Assembly (NCBI RefSeq): GCF_000169335.1
Contig: NZ_AAXW01000004.1
Location: 1 to 64,000 of the forward strand
Origin: Crocosphaera chwakensis CCY0110
Lineage (GTDB): Bacteria; Cyanobacteriota; Cyanobacteriia; Cyanobacteriales; Microcystaceae
Direction of reading: 5' to 3'
DNA: 64,000 nt
Shown: positions 18,732-29,940 of the stretch, piece by piece
Position numbering within the stretch: position 1 is the first letter of the stretch
How the letters are laid out: the number at the start of each line of letters is the position of its first letter
Position numbers and translations under genes: made by a program
Notes under the pieces: model-generated
What the model was told of the DNA's origin: nothing
Database searches by the model: none
What the model saw: the letters and a program-made list of their open reading frames with translations, nothing else

Positions 18732-18941
18732 ATGACCATTTGGGTAAACGAACAAATTGATCCTTCTGGAATCGTCTATTCTTGTATTGCTTGCTGTGAT
18801 CAAAATGCAGCAGAAGATTGTCATCAAACTTGGGTAAATAATCTCACAGAAGACCAAAAAAAAGAAGGATGGGTAGCTACTTTAAGAACTGTAGATTCCT
18901 GGGATGAAGTTCCCGTTAATGCTCTCAAATTAAGTGTCTAA
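18732..18941 (+). CDS. small conserved hypothetical protein
   Basis: A 69-aa protein starting MTIWVNEQIDPSGIVYSCIA, with a Cys pair (CIACC) and a third Cys in EDCHQTWVNNLTEDQ. It is acidic, without membrane segments, and ends with DEVPVNALKLSV. I recall similar small proteins in other cyanobacteria but no tested function. It is 71 bases before the SLC12-like transporter gene on the same strand and could be co-transcribed with it. The three cysteines might bind a metal or respond to redox state (inference). Confidence 0.65.
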   Translation: MTIWVNEQIDPSGIVYSCIACCDQNAAEDCHQTWVNNLTEDQKKEGWVATLRTVDSWDEVPVNALKLSV

Positions 18942-19012
18942 AACTAAGTTAAAATTCCTATCATTTCAAAATATGGCATTACAATAAAAGAAGAAGAATA
19001 TTCTTTTTAATT

Positions 19013-21229
19013 ATGTCTTTTAAAATTAAGAAAATTTTAAAATTTCTTAACCCGTCACAATTTAACACTTCTACCTCTCCTCCGAAAAAGTATAACACTT
19101 TTGAAGGGGTATTTAAGCCTACATTACTAACCATTTTAGGGGCAATTATGTACCTAAGAATCGGTTGGGTTGTGGGTAATGCTGGTTTATGGGGAGGGTT
19201 AACTGTTGTCCTCTTATCAGTGAGTATTACCGTAGCTACAGGGCTTTCTATTGCTTCTATTGCCACCAATACACGTATGGGAGACGGGGGACCTTATGCG
19301 ATGATTTCTAAGTCGTTAGGGTTAGAAATAGGGGGAAGTGTGGGGGTTCCTTTGTTTGTTTCTCAAGCGTTAGCTGCTGCGATGTACATCTTTGGTTTTC
19401 GAGAAGGATGGTTATTTTTATTTCCTGAGCATCCCCCTTTACTGATTGATTTTACCGTTTTTTTAGTCATTTTTATAATTGCTTATATTAGTGCTAGTTT
19501 TGCCTTTCGGGTTCAATATTTAGTCTTAATTTTAATTATTTTATCTTTATTTTCAATATTTTCTAGTTCCCTTACCTGGGAAAGTAATCAAACGTGGCAA
19601 GATTGGGGAGATTTTTCTAATATTAGTTTCTGGGGTGTTTTTGCTGTCTTTTTTCCTGCTACCACAGGAATTATGTCAGGGGTTAATATGTCAGGAGAGC
19701 TAGAAAATAGTCGTCAAAATATTCCTATCGGAACTCTTTCAGCCATTGCCTTAAGTACCATTATTTATGTCATTTTATGTTGGTGGGTGGCTCGTGCAGC
19801 ACCGCCTCAAGAACTCATCAATAACTATACCATTTTAGTCGAAAAATCCCGATGGCAATTCTTAGTCTTAATGGGGTTATTAGCAGCCACATTTAGTGCA
19901 TCTTTATCCTCTTTAGTTGGCGCACCCCGTATCTTAACAGCCTTAGCCAAAGATGGGGTAATTCCTTGGGGCAATGGGTTAGCTAAACTGTCGAAAAATG
20001 GGGAACCCCGTCGCGCTTTACTGGTGAGTGCGGGTATTGTTTTGCTTGCTTTATTATTAAGAGACTTAAATGCGATCGCTCCTTTAATCACCCTATTTTT
20101 CCTTTTAACCTATGCCACAATTAACCTAGTTGTGTTAGTTGAATCTAGCTTAGGATTGATGAACTTTCGACCTACGTTTAAAGTTCCTATTATTGTGCCT
20201 TTATATGGAATTCTAGGCTGTATATTAGCCATGTTAGTTATTCGTCCTTTTCTAAGTTTAGTGGCTATTGCTATTGTTTTAGCTATTTATTTGCGGTTAG
20301 TTAGTTTACCCAAAGAAAAACGACCTGCTGACGTTAGAAGCGGAATTTTCACAGCGATCGCTCAATGGTCAGCTATGAAAGTAATTCAATTAGATTTAAC
20401 CAATGTTCGAGCCTGGAAACCCACTTTTTTAGTCCCTATTGAAGACGGTTCACAGTTACTTGGAGAATTTCGACTTTTATTAGATTTATCCCAACCCGAA
20501 GGCTTTTTACAACTACTAGGAATTGTAACCAATAATCAAGGAGAAACCTTATCCCTACAGCTTAGAGAATTAGCCAGTTCTTTTCGTCACCATAAACTGT
20601 TAACTACCATTTCAGTGATGAAAGTTGAGCTAGAAAGTGAAGGAATGATCGCTGCCTTACAAGCCTTGCAAAGTGCATTTTTTCGCCCTAATATTCTCTT
20701 TCTAAGATTTCCTGATCAAGCCAGTGACTGGGACCAATTATTACCCGTTTTTAACGAAGCAAAACTGCTAGACGTGGGAGTTATGTTATTAGGACTACAT
20801 CCCAGTGCCGGGTTAGGAAGAATGGAAGTGATCAATTTGTGGATTCGGCCTCAATTAGAAGATTTACCCATGATTGAACGATTAGAAAAAGGTAATATAG
20901 ACTTAGCTATTTTGATGGCGTTACGATTATCAAAAGCCTGGAAAGCTCAATTAAATATTATTTCAGTGATCCCTAAAGAAGAAGATAGAAAAGAAGCTGA
21001 TAATTATATTAAAAGTTTAAGGGACTTATGTCGGATTCCAGCCACCGCTAACAATCTAATTATTGTCGGTGAATTCCCTAATTGTATCAGCCAAACCCCC
21101 CAAGGAGATATGGACTTTATTGGCTTACAATCCACTCCCGATTTTCATTTTGTTAACCAAATAATCACTATGACTGGTTCGTCTTGTTTGTTTATGAGCG
21201 ACTCAGGTAGCGAAAGTGCTTTAGCATAG
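19013..21229 (+). CDS. SLC12-like cation-chloride cotransporter / amino acid permease family
   Basis: The 738-aa protein starts with a short cytoplasmic tail and twelve membrane segments; the first reads GVFKPTLLTILGAIMYLRIG then WVVGNAGLWGGLTVVLLSVS, typical of Na-K-Cl cotransporter homologues in the APC superfamily. FFPATTGIMSGVNMSGELEN matches the conserved region after segment five. The last 270 residues form a cytoplasmic domain of two tandem alpha/beta parts like the SLC12 C-terminus. Transport of ions or amino acids at the plasma membrane is inferred. Its end overlaps the convergent acyltransferase gene by nine bases. Confidence 0.87.
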   Translation: MSFKIKKILKFLNPSQFNTSTSPPKKYNTFEGVFKPTLLTILGAIMYLRIGWVVGNAGLWGGLTVVLLSVSITVATGLSIASIATNTRMGDGGPYAMISKSLGLEIGGSVGVPLFVSQALAAAMYIFGFREGWLFLFPEHPPLLIDFTVFLVIFIIAYISASFAFRVQYLVLILIILSLFSIFSSSLTWESNQTWQDWGDFSNISFWGVFAVFFPATTGIMSGVNMSGELENSRQNIPIGTLSAIALSTIIYVILCWWVARAAPPQELINNYTILVEKSRWQFLVLMGLLAATFSASLSSLVGAPRILTALAKDGVIPWGNGLAKLSKNGEPRRALLVSAGIVLLALLLRDLNAIAPLITLFFLLTYATINLVVLVESSLGLMNFRPTFKVPIIVPLYGILGCILAMLVIRPFLSLVAIAIVLAIYLRLVSLPKEKRPADVRSGIFTAIAQWSAMKVIQLDLTNVRAWKPTFLVPIEDGSQLLGEFRLLLDLSQPEGFLQLLGIVTNNQGETLSLQLRELASSFRHHKLLTTISVMKVELESEGMIAALQALQSAFFRPNILFLRFPDQASDWDQLLPVFNEAKLLDVGVMLLGLHPSAGLGRMEVINLWIRPQLEDLPMIERLEKGNIDLAILMALRLSKAWKAQLNIISVIPKEEDRKEADNYIKSLRDLCRIPATANNLIIVGEFPNCISQTPQGDMDFIGLQSTPDFHFVNQIITMTGSSCLFMSDSGSESALA

Positions 21230-22075
21230 TGATTCCTTTCCACTATCAATCACTAATTGATCTAAAGCTTGCTGCATTTTAGTTACCACTAAATCATAAC
21301 AAGCATTAACGTAACTGCGATCGCGGGCTGCCTCTCTTCCATAGCGTTCAAACACAATTGGCGGACAAACACGGGTATGAATAGGAATAGGAAGGGGAAA
21401 ATTAGGAGCCGGACCAATACCAATTCCCCAAGGTAAACCTAAATAAATCGGAAAAACTTCTGGATCAAAATCATTCAACCAAGGCATTCCCCACTCATGT
21501 AATACTTTCATTTGTTCATAACAATCACCCATAATAAATAAGGTTTCGTGTGACCCCACAGAAATTAAGGGAATAATAGTTACTTTTTCTCGTAATGCTA
21601 GTTTAATAAAGCCTTTACGCCCTGCTAATTCGATTTTGTGACGATCTTTATAGGGACGAAATACATCTTGCGCGCCTCCCGGATACACTAACACACTAGC
21701 CCCCCGTTTAAGGGCTGCAATACCCATTTTAGGATGGGCCCGAACTGCCCCAGTTTTCACTGCCAGCTTTGCTAAAGAAGGGTTAATCTGCCAAGCAGAC
21801 TGGTGCATTAACCCATAACATAAACGTTCTGTGCCAAAATGACGAAACCAGTCATACATCATCATTGACGTATCAGGGGAAGCCAAACCCCCATTATGAG
21901 ACCCCACTAACAAAACTGGACCTTGAGGGGGTATATGATGCCAACCATCAGTTTGGACCCGAAAATAGTGATCATAAAACCATTTCCAGTAAGGCATTAC
22001 CTGTTCTATAAATTTAGGGTCGCGTTCATCCAGAGACCAACCCTGTCCTTGATGAGAGGTTTTTGGGGATTTCAT
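21221..22075 (-). CDS. phospholipid/glycerol acyltransferase family protein
   Basis: The 284-aa protein shows an acyltransferase block: VLLVGSHNGGLASPDTSMMM, where HNGGLASPD corresponds to the HX4D catalytic motif (His and Asp five residues apart); FRPYKDRHKIELAGRKGFIK and VSVYPGGAQD-like LVYPGGAQDVFRPY give the glycerol-phosphate binding block. This resembles the DAGAT-like/LPLAT branch seen in cyanobacteria and plants. It would acylate a glycerolipid or long-chain alcohol at the membrane. It is convergent with the SLC12-like gene. Confidence 0.83.
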   Translation of the reverse strand: MKSPKTSHQGQGWSLDERDPKFIEQVMPYWKWFYDHYFRVQTDGWHHIPPQGPVLLVGSHNGGLASPDTSMMMYDWFRHFGTERLCYGLMHQSAWQINPSLAKLAVKTGAVRAHPKMGIAALKRGASVLVYPGGAQDVFRPYKDRHKIELAGRKGFIKLALREKVTIIPLISVGSHETLFIMGDCYEQMKVLHEWGMPWLNDFDPEVFPIYLGLPWGIGIGPAPNFPLPIPIHTRVCPPIVFERYGREAARDRSYVNACYDLVVTKMQQALDQLVIDSGKESLC

Positions 22076-22220
22076 CGAGCTAATTCTGATAGGCTTTGTA
22101 AACTTATGTTACTGCAATATCTTGATAAATTTCTACAATCAGTCACTGTTCATTAAAATAGCCACAGATTCGTAAAAGTGTAATCTTGCGTTAAACTGGC
22201 CTGTTAGCACATCATTTTGA

Positions 22221-23516
<1,296 letters not shown>

Positions 23517-23593
23517 TTCCTCATCATATGGAAGACAAGGGGCTATTTATCAGAAGTCTTTTGTCGGTGACGGTTAATTTTTCAAATCTTGTT

Positions 23594-23620
23594 GGGTAGG
23601 TTATTCCTACCCCTTTTTTT
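23594..23620 (+). terminator. intrinsic terminator after ahcY
   Basis: GGGTAGG, a five-base loop TTATT, and CCTACCC form a perfect 7-bp stem followed by C and seven T. It lies 78 bases after the ahcY stop and 50 bases before exoD-like, so it ends ahcY transcription. Confidence 0.9.
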
Positions 23621-23671
23621 ATGTGGTATATTGATCTTCAATCTTTTTTTTAATCTCTCAATAAAAGCATT

Positions 23672-24295
23672 ATGGCAAAATTATCAGTAGAATTAAATCG
23701 TTATTTTTTTGAGGAGGAACGCTCCTCAGATGTAAAATTAATTGATATTTTAGAGTTGGCTGGAGAACGGGTTTTTGGTTTTTTATTCGTTATTTTGGCG
23801 TTACCTTCTGCCTTACCAGTGCCGGCACCTGGTTATTCTATTCCCTTTGGAATTTTAATGTTTTTATTGGCTATTCAATTGATTGCAGGAGCAAAAATTC
23901 CTTGGCTTCCTGAAAGGATGATGAAAGGCTCAATGAAGTTAAAAACGGTTCAAGCTTTTATTAAAAAAGGGAATCCTTGGTTACAAAGAATTGAAGCATT
24001 AACCCGTCCAAGAATGACTTATATTTGTACCAGTATTCCTGGCAGAATTATTATTGGTATTGCTATTGCTTTAATGTCAATTTCTATGATGATTCCTATT
24101 CCTGGAACTAATACTTTACCTGCGATCGGGATTTTTGTAACGGCTTTTGGACTTCAAGAAGATGACGGGTTTATTAGTTTGGGAGGCTTGGTTATTTGTT
24201 GTCTTGCTGCCATTCTTTCTACTTCTATTATTATGGTAGCTATTTGGGGCGGAACTAGCTTAGTCGATATAATTAAAGAATCCTTAGGTCGCTAA
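23672..24295 (+). CDS. ExoD family exopolysaccharide synthesis protein
   Basis: The 207-aa membrane protein has the ExoD pattern: an N-terminal soluble stretch, LELAGERVFGFLFVILALPS, ALPVPAPGYSIPFGILMFLL, and a second half ending with IPIPGTNTLPAIGIFVTAFG. Four or five hydrophobic segments are visible. ExoD proteins are linked to exopolysaccharide production by genetics in rhizobia, but their biochemical role is unknown. It is monocistronic; the following 150 bases hold short tandem repeats. Confidence 0.87.
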   Translation: MAKLSVELNRYFFEEERSSDVKLIDILELAGERVFGFLFVILALPSALPVPAPGYSIPFGILMFLLAIQLIAGAKIPWLPERMMKGSMKLKTVQAFIKKGNPWLQRIEALTRPRMTYICTSIPGRIIIGIAIALMSISMMIPIPGTNTLPAIGIFVTAFGLQEDDGFISLGGLVICCLAAILSTSIIMVAIWGGTSLVDIIKESLGR

Positions 24296-24328
24296 AAGGA
24301 ACCTAATTAATGATAGTTTGGTTAAGAA

Positions 24329-24386
24329 TTTAGGAGTCAGGAGTCAGGAGTTTCTTGCTCCCCTTCGGCTCTAGCGAACAGGAGTC
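24329..24386. repeat. short tandem GGAGTCA repeats
   Basis: Three GGAGTCA-type heptamers are seen in a row (AGGAGTCAGGAGTCAGGAG), with a further copy at 24381 after a GCTCCCCTTCGGCTCTAGCG stretch. This is one of the short tandemly repeated repetitive sequences seen between genes of many cyanobacteria. No gene is present in it. Confidence 0.7.
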
Positions 24387-24476
24387 ACAATATTTAATAT
24401 ATCAGTTTATTTTGATATTTGTCTTCTGATTTTTTTATAAAAATTAACATTGATTTTAATTAAAATAGATAATGTT

Positions 24477-25217
24477 ATGAAAAATTCAATTCAAAATCAT
24501 TATCAAAACTTAGCTAGTCAATATGATAAGTTTTGGGGTGATTCTTCTCAGTTTATTAATTTTTTGACTCAAGCAATTATTGAAAATTTACAATTAAAAC
24601 CTACAGATATTTTAGTAGACTTGGGATGTGGTACAGGAATTTATAGTAAGGAAATTCGAGCGCAAATTAACCTAAAAAATAAAATTATTTGTGTTGATCC
24701 TTCTGATAAAATGCTAGAAAAAATACCAAATAATAGTTATTATCAAACAGTAGTTAAAGATGCTGTAGAATTTGCTAATGAGCCTGGAAACTATGATAAA
24801 ATTTTAATCAAAGAAATGATTCATCATATCGATAATAAAGAAAAACTTTTAAAAGGATTATTTTATCGATTAAATAAACAAGGAATATTATTAATTATTT
24901 TACTTCCTCCTACTATTGAATATCCTTTATTTAAACAAGCATTATCCGTTTATGAATCCGTACAACCTCACTATAATGATTTAGTTAATCTCTGTGAAAA
25001 TATTGGTTTTAAAACAAAAGTAAACTTTATAGATTATAATGTTTCTATCTCCAAAGAAAAGTATTTTAACATGGTTAAAAATAGATATATGTCCTTATTA
25101 TCAAGATTTAACGATGAAGAACTTGAGCAAGGATTAATAGAAATGAGAGAAAACTATACTAATGTCTCTAATTTGGAATTTTGCGATCGCTTTGTTTTTC
25201 TAGTAGCTAAAAAATAA
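24477..25217 (+). CDS. class I SAM-dependent methyltransferase
   Basis: The protein is 246 aa from the ATG at 24477; the frame is open further up to 24450 but MKNSIQNHYQNLASQYDKFW is the typical N-terminus. Motif I is ILVDLGCGTGIYSKEI (about residue 45), followed by ICVDPSDKMLEKI and an acidic motif near VKDAVEFANEPGNYDKILIK. It should be a cytoplasmic SAM-dependent methyltransferase. A HIP1 site falls inside the gene near its end. The substrate cannot be told, and no biosynthetic neighbours are present. Confidence 0.85.
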   Translation: MKNSIQNHYQNLASQYDKFWGDSSQFINFLTQAIIENLQLKPTDILVDLGCGTGIYSKEIRAQINLKNKIICVDPSDKMLEKIPNNSYYQTVVKDAVEFANEPGNYDKILIKEMIHHIDNKEKLLKGLFYRLNKQGILLIILLPPTIEYPLFKQALSVYESVQPHYNDLVNLCENIGFKTKVNFIDYNVSISKEKYFNMVKNRYMSLLSRFNDEELEQGLIEMRENYTNVSNLEFCDRFVFLVAKK

Positions 25218-25332
25218 AATTATATTTATCTGATTTCAAACCCTTTGAGAAAAAAATTTATCTGAAGCCAAACGAGATTATTATCAAGAATCAAAAAACA
25301 TATTATAAACATACTCAGAATTAAAGTTAAGC

Positions 25333-25704
25333 TTACAACCAATTATATCCTCCTTTTCGGGGTAACTCTTCCTCAAAATCACACGCAGCAACAACTTTAT
25401 AGTTGAGTGACCAAAGAGATTCTAAAAAGTGGGATAAAGTCTCTATATAAACTTTTTGGTCTGTATCTTTTAATGGTTCTATATCTAAAAAAAAACGATA
25501 GTAAAGAAATCCATCAGGAAATTCCTCTCTTTGATTCTCATCAAAATCATCATTAGTTCTAACGCTAATTTTAGCAATAGAAGTTTCAATTTCTCGTCGA
25601 GATACTTTACCATTAATTAATTTAGCAATCAGTGGCAATAACTGTTCTCTATTAATATCAGTATCAAGAAATACTTTACAGTAAAGATTATTATACTTGT
25701 TCAT
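25333..25704 (-). CDS. conserved hypothetical protein
   Basis: A 123-aa soluble, acidic protein starting MNKYNNLYCKVFLDTDINRE. It contains PLIAKLINGKVSRREIETSI and a closing AACDFEEELPRKGGYNWL. The mixture of alternating strands and helices suggests an alpha/beta fold, and the style is like that of small immunity-type proteins, but I do not recognise the family. It lies alone, divergent from menB, with 106 bases between the starts. Confidence 0.65.
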   Translation of the reverse strand: MNKYNNLYCKVFLDTDINREQLLPLIAKLINGKVSRREIETSIAKISVRTNDDFDENQREEFPDGFLYYRFFLDIEPLKDTDQKVYIETLSHFLESLWSLNYKVVAACDFEEELPRKGGYNWL

Positions 25705-25810
25705 CGGATTAACCTCTATTATGGTAAAGGAATCGAAAGTTAGTTTAAGCTCTAATTTTGTAACTCAGATCATGGTTTAATGGACTATTGATGCTATTTT
25801 GCCCTAACCG

Positions 25811-26644
25811 ATGGAAATAACCTGGCAAATTGCCAAAACTTACGAAGATATTTTGTATCATAAAGCCGATGGGATCGCCAAAATTACCATTAACCGTCCC
25901 CACAAACGCAACGCCTTTCGTCCTAAAACTGTCTTTGAATTATATGATGCCTTCTGTGATGCGAGAGAAGATAGTAACATTGGGGTTATTTTACTTACCG
26001 GTGCCGGACCTCATACCGATGGAAAATATGCCTTTTGCTCTGGTGGGGATCAAAGTGTGCGGGGCCAAGCCGGATATATAGACGATGCAGGGGTTCCCCG
26101 TTTAAATGTGCTAGACTTACAAAGATTAATCCGATCGCTTCCTAAAGTGGTTATTGCCTTGGTAGCTGGATATGCGATCGGTGGTGGCCATGTCTTACAT
26201 TTAATCTGTGATCTCACCATTGCTGCCGATAACGCCATTTTTGGGCAAACTGGTCCAAAAGTGGGTAGTTTTGACGGTGGCTTTGGAGCCAGTTATTTAG
26301 CTCGTATTGTAGGACAAAAAAAAGCGAGAGAGATATGGTTTCTTTGTCGTCAGTATAACGCCCAAGAAGCCTTAGACATGGGATTAGTTAATTGTATTGT
26401 TCCCGTAGACCAATTAGAAGCAGAAGGGGTTCAATGGGCAACAGAAATTTTAGCCAAGAGTCCTATTGCCATTCGTTGTCTCAAAGCTGCTTTTAATGCT
26501 GACTGTGACGGACAAGCAGGGTTACAAGAATTAGCAGGCAATGCTACCTTACTCTACTATATGACAGAAGAAGGAGCAGAAGGAAAACAAGCCTTTTTAG
26601 AGAAGCGTCCCCCTAATTTTCGGCAATATCCCTGGTTACCCTAA
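25811..26644 (+). CDS. menB: 1,4-dihydroxy-2-naphthoyl-CoA synthase
   Basis: MenB is a crotonase-fold enzyme that closes the second ring of the naphthoquinone; in cyanobacteria it serves phylloquinone for photosystem I. The 277-aa protein has [20 protein letters not shown], the oxyanion-hole segment [35 protein letters not shown], and the MenB-specific [20 protein letters not shown]. It is full length. Other men genes are not in the window. A helix-turn-helix gene is convergent 17 bases downstream. Confidence 0.96.
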   Translation: MEITWQIAKTYEDILYHKADGIAKITINRPHKRNAFRPKTVFELYDAFCDAREDSNIGVILLTGAGPHTDGKYAFCSGGDQSVRGQAGYIDDAGVPRLNVLDLQRLIRSLPKVVIALVAGYAIGGGHVLHLICDLTIAADNAIFGQTGPKVGSFDGGFGASYLARIVGQKKAREIWFLCRQYNAQEALDMGLVNCIVPVDQLEAEGVQWATEILAKSPIAIRCLKAAFNADCDGQAGLQELAGNATLLYYMTEEGAEGKQAFLEKRPPNFRQYPWLP

Positions 26645-26660
26645 AATCATTTTGCGATAT

Positions 26661-26912
26661 TTAGATAAGGTCAACCACATCTTCCAAGTTCAAACCCAAA
26701 ACCTCGACAATGCTAATAGCGTTCTCAATTTCCACCGCTTTTCCCCGAAAAAATCGTTCAATGGTACTGCGAGATACCTTAAAATTTAAGATTTCTTCAA
26801 TGTCTTCATAGGTGATACGTTTACCACCCTTTTGCTTTTGTGCTTCTCTAAGTTTACGTTTTCCAGTCTCTGTGACTGCAATACTTCTTCGGGACTTGTG
26901 CGCTGGTGTCAT
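26661..26912 (-). CDS. small helix-turn-helix DNA-binding protein
   Basis: An 83-aa basic protein. The core ITYEDIEEILNFKVSRSTIE then RFFRGKAVEIENAISIVEVL is a helix-turn-helix of the XRE-like type often fused in cyanobacteria to NACHT, WD40 or caspase-like signalling proteins; here it stands alone. The longest frame starts with a TTG at 26921; the ATG at 26912 gives MTPAHKSRRSIAVTETGKRK. It probably binds DNA; the target is unknown. Confidence 0.7.
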   Translation of the reverse strand: MTPAHKSRRSIAVTETGKRKLREAQKQKGGKRITYEDIEEILNFKVSRSTIERFFRGKAVEIENAISIVEVLGLNLEDVVDLI

Positions 26913-27009
26913 AGGGATCAATATCGACTCTCTATGCTTAGTATTCCCGTTTAATTTGCTAATATTTTCATGGCCTCAATTTGAGTTAGCCCAAAATGGG
27001 GTATGGTGA

Positions 27010-27100
27010 AATCAGTGACCAGTTGTCAGTTATCAGTTACCAGTTATCAGGTGAATTTATCGGTCACTATTCACTGTTCATTGTTCATTGTTCACTGTTT
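27010..27100. repeat. short tandem repeats upstream of trpD
   Basis: Two runs are seen: CAGTTGTCAGTTATCAGTTA followed by CCAGTTATCAG (27019-27049), and TTCACTGTTCATTGTTCATT followed by GTTCACTG (27070-27097). They belong to the short tandem repeats common in cyanobacterial intergenic DNA. The reading frame of trpD runs through them, but they are not part of the protein. Confidence 0.75.
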
Positions 27101-27101
27101 A

Positions 27102-28151
27102 ATGGTCACTCAAAATTCTTTAGAATTTACACAAAATTTATTGCAACAACTGCTTGATGGTCAGTCTTTATCCCAAACCCAAGCAGGCCAACTGATGCAG
27201 GAGTGGTTGAACGAAGCCATTCCCCCTGTGTTATCTGGGGCTATTTTAGTCACCCTTCAAGCAAAAGGAGTCTCGGCCGATGAATTAGCAGGAATGGCCC
27301 AAGTGTTGCAACAACAGTCTATGCAAGAGACACCCATCTCTCATGATGTTCCTGTTATCGATACCTGTGGAACTGGAGGAGATGGAGCTTCTACCTTTAA
27401 TATTTCTACGGCGGTGGCTTTTATTGCTGCTGCAGCCGGGGTAAAAGTGGCAAAACATGGAAACCGTTCGGCTTCGAGTAAAGTGGGTTCTGCCGATGTT
27501 TTAGAATATTTAGGGGTTCAACTCTCAGCTAATCCCCAAAAAGTCGCCGAAGCGTTAGAAAAAGTGGGGATTACCTTCTTATTCGCCCCCGGTTGGCATC
27601 CTGCCATGAAGCACGTTGCGCCGTTACGAAAAACCCTGAAAGTTCGGACTATTTTTAACTTATTAGGACCTTTAGTCAACCCCTTACGTCCCACAGGTCA
27701 AATTATTGGGGTTTATCATCCTCAGTTTATTAGTCCCGTGGCTCAAGCTTTAAATCAATTGGGAATTTCCCAAGCAATGGTATTACATGGCCGCGAAACC
27801 CTAGATGAAGCGGGACTAGGAGACATTACCGATGTGGCTTTTTTGAAAGACGGCGAAGTTAGTTTAGGAGAAATTAACCCCAAAGCATTAGGGTTAACAT
27901 CTGCTCCTCTAACCGCTTTAAAAGGGGGAAATGTCGAAGAAAATGCGACTATTTTAACTAACGTTTTGCAGGGGAAAGGAACACAAGCGCAACAGGATGC
28001 AGTGGCTTTAAATGCAGCTTTAGCTTTACAAGTGGGTAATATTGTTCCTTGGCAAGATCATCAAAAAGCGGTAGAAACGGCTAAAGATATCCTAAAAAGT
28101 GGAACTGCTTGGGATAAGTTAACTCGGTTAGTGGAATTTTTGCAGGATTAA
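27102..28151 (+). CDS. trpD: anthranilate phosphoribosyltransferase
   Basis: TrpD joins anthranilate to PRPP in tryptophan synthesis. The protein is 349 aa from the ATG at 27102, which is preferred because the upstream part of the frame is repeat DNA. The PRPP-binding loop is seen in [20 protein letters not shown] and in [20 protein letters not shown]; the family-typical [20 protein letters not shown] and [20 protein letters not shown] follow. It is the only trp gene here, as is usual in cyanobacteria. A small unknown gene follows 8 bases later. Confidence 0.96.
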   Translation: MVTQNSLEFTQNLLQQLLDGQSLSQTQAGQLMQEWLNEAIPPVLSGAILVTLQAKGVSADELAGMAQVLQQQSMQETPISHDVPVIDTCGTGGDGASTFNISTAVAFIAAAAGVKVAKHGNRSASSKVGSADVLEYLGVQLSANPQKVAEALEKVGITFLFAPGWHPAMKHVAPLRKTLKVRTIFNLLGPLVNPLRPTGQIIGVYHPQFISPVAQALNQLGISQAMVLHGRETLDEAGLGDITDVAFLKDGEVSLGEINPKALGLTSAPLTALKGGNVEENATILTNVLQGKGTQAQQDAVALNAALALQVGNIVPWQDHQKAVETAKDILKSGTAWDKLTRLVEFLQD

Positions 28152-28159
28152 AAATATCT

Positions 28160-28489
28160 ATGCGTCCTTTAACAGAGAACGAGTTCAAATATGAAATATT
28201 TGGTTCTGCCTTTAATGCTGAAAATGTTCTTTACTCACCTTCCGGAAAATGGGGACTGATGACTTCTCATGAATATTACGGTTTACTTGGTGGTACTCAT
28301 GAGTTTATGGATAAAATTCGTCGGATAATCCCAAATCTTGATGAGCAAGTATATGGTTTTCTAAAGCTTTGGCAACAGCATAAAGCTAATAATATTGGGG
28401 CTAAAACAGACTGGTTATCAGGATTGTTGACACAAATCTATGATAAAGAAACAGCATTAAAAATATTACGAAAAGTAGACTTGCCGTAA
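28160..28489 (+). CDS. conserved hypothetical protein downstream of trpD
   Basis: The 109-aa protein starts MRPLTENEFKYEIFGSAFNA and contains YSPSGKWGLMTSHEYYGLLG then GTHEFMDKIRRIIPNLDEQV. It is soluble and mixed alpha/beta, with no motif I recognise. It begins 8 bases after the trpD stop, so the two are probably co-transcribed, but a link with tryptophan synthesis is not shown. Confidence 0.65.
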   Translation: MRPLTENEFKYEIFGSAFNAENVLYSPSGKWGLMTSHEYYGLLGGTHEFMDKIRRIIPNLDEQVYGFLKLWQQHKANNIGAKTDWLSGLLTQIYDKETALKILRKVDLP

Positions 28490-28709
28490 AAATGGTTAAG
28501 CTTTGTCTATTGTGTTATATGCTTAAGATTGGTGTTAATTTTTTATTGACTTGTTTAATCTCATTGATGTCTTTATTATCTACCTTTTGGATGATGTGAA
28601 AATAATCTAATAATGATAGTAGTATTAATTGTCTAAAACAATTTAGTTTTTTCAGTCAGCTTTTATAACAATCAAAATAACTTTTTGATCAAATAAAGTA
28701 GGTAATATT

Positions 28710-29750
28710 TTGTATTTCAGTAACTTTGTAGGTGTAATTGCGCTACTAATCGCCATTTATATTTTATGGCAAATTCGCTTTATTATTCTGCTGACGTTTG
28801 CTGCTGTCGCCTTGGCAACGGCAATTAATTATTTAGTTCAGTTATTGATGAAGTTAGGGATAAAAAAGCGTGGTGTAGCAATTTTTGTGGCTTTATTCCT
28901 ACTTGCATTAATATTTGCAGTGTTTCTGTGGTTAATTTTTCCGCCTTTTATCGACCAGGTACAACAATCCCTTTACTTATTACCTCTGGTTGTAGATAAG
29001 ATTGGGGTTTGGTTGATGTGGTTGCAAGAAACAGTCCCAGAACAGCTTGTCGGAGAAATTCAAAAGCTAGAAAATCTGACTCGCGATTTACCTGGCATTG
29101 CCACCCAGCTTGTTGGCAATTTCTATAGTATTTTTTCAGGTTCGTTGGGTGTTCTGTTAAATATTTTGCTGGTGACGGTGGTAATGATTATGCTACTTGC
29201 CAGTCCTCGACCTTATATACGCTTATTTCTCGCTTTTTTCCCATCTTTTTATCGCCGTCGTGCTGCCAAAATTCTCAAAAAAAGCGAAATTGCTTTAGTG
29301 GGGTGGACTAAGGGAATTTTGTTTAATATGCTGGTTATTACGCTTCTTAGCTGGTTGGGATTGACAATTCTGCAAGTCAAACTTTCTCTAGCTAATGCGC
29401 TTTTGGCTGGCTTATTAACCTTTATTCCAAATTTAGGTCCTGCTTTAAGCTGTATTCCTCCAATCGTTCTGGCTTTAATCGATGCACCTTGGAAAGCGTT
29501 AGCTGTATTGATACTTTATATTCTGATTCAACAGGCAGAAAGTAATATCTTGACTCCTTTAGTAATGAAGCAGCAAGTATCTTTATTACCAGCCGTTACC
29601 TTACTAGCTCAAGCCTCATTTGCCATCTTTTTTGGTTTTATTGGTTTATTTTTGGCATTACCATTAGCTGTGGTGGCTCAGGTATGGATTGAAGAGGTCT
29701 TAATTCAAGACATTTTAAGCAACTGGAATAAAAAAAAGCGATCACATTAA
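28710..29750 (+). CDS. AI-2E transporter family permease
   Basis: The 346-aa protein starts with TTG at 28710 and has eight hydrophobic segments with the family pattern: a central soluble part (PEQLVGEIQKLENLTRDLPG), then GVLLNILLVTVVMIMLLASP, NALLAGLLTFIPNLGPALSC and a near-terminal QQAESNILTPLVMKQQVSLL. The last is the most conserved block of AI-2E/UPF0118 (PerM, TqsA) proteins. Members export small molecules or act as Na+/H+ antiporters; the substrate here is unknown. It is monocistronic. Confidence 0.9.
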   Translation: MYFSNFVGVIALLIAIYILWQIRFIILLTFAAVALATAINYLVQLLMKLGIKKRGVAIFVALFLLALIFAVFLWLIFPPFIDQVQQSLYLLPLVVDKIGVWLMWLQETVPEQLVGEIQKLENLTRDLPGIATQLVGNFYSIFSGSLGVLLNILLVTVVMIMLLASPRPYIRLFLAFFPSFYRRRAAKILKKSEIALVGWTKGILFNMLVITLLSWLGLTILQVKLSLANALLAGLLTFIPNLGPALSCIPPIVLALIDAPWKALAVLILYILIQQAESNILTPLVMKQQVSLLPAVTLLAQASFAIFFGFIGLFLALPLAVVAQVWIEEVLIQDILSNWNKKKRSH

Positions 29751-29940
29751 GAATGTTTGCTACAAAAGACCGCAGGGGGGTTGGGAGCGCAGGAGCAGGG
29801 AGAGAATTTATTGATAGCATTCCTATTTCCACTTCATATTAATTAACGTGAATAACGTGAATTTGGAATAAGCTTAAAAAAGCACTCATGCACTCAGTAT
29901 TTCAGCTGATAGCTGATAGCTAGTTAAATTATCAAGTTTT

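Noticed and set aside
28492..28599. A 35-codon hydrophobic frame, MVKLCLLCYMLKIGVNFLLT at the start
   Set aside because: No ribosome binding site (it begins 3 bases after the previous stop) and no recognisable small membrane protein pattern, although a short membrane peptide cannot be ruled out.
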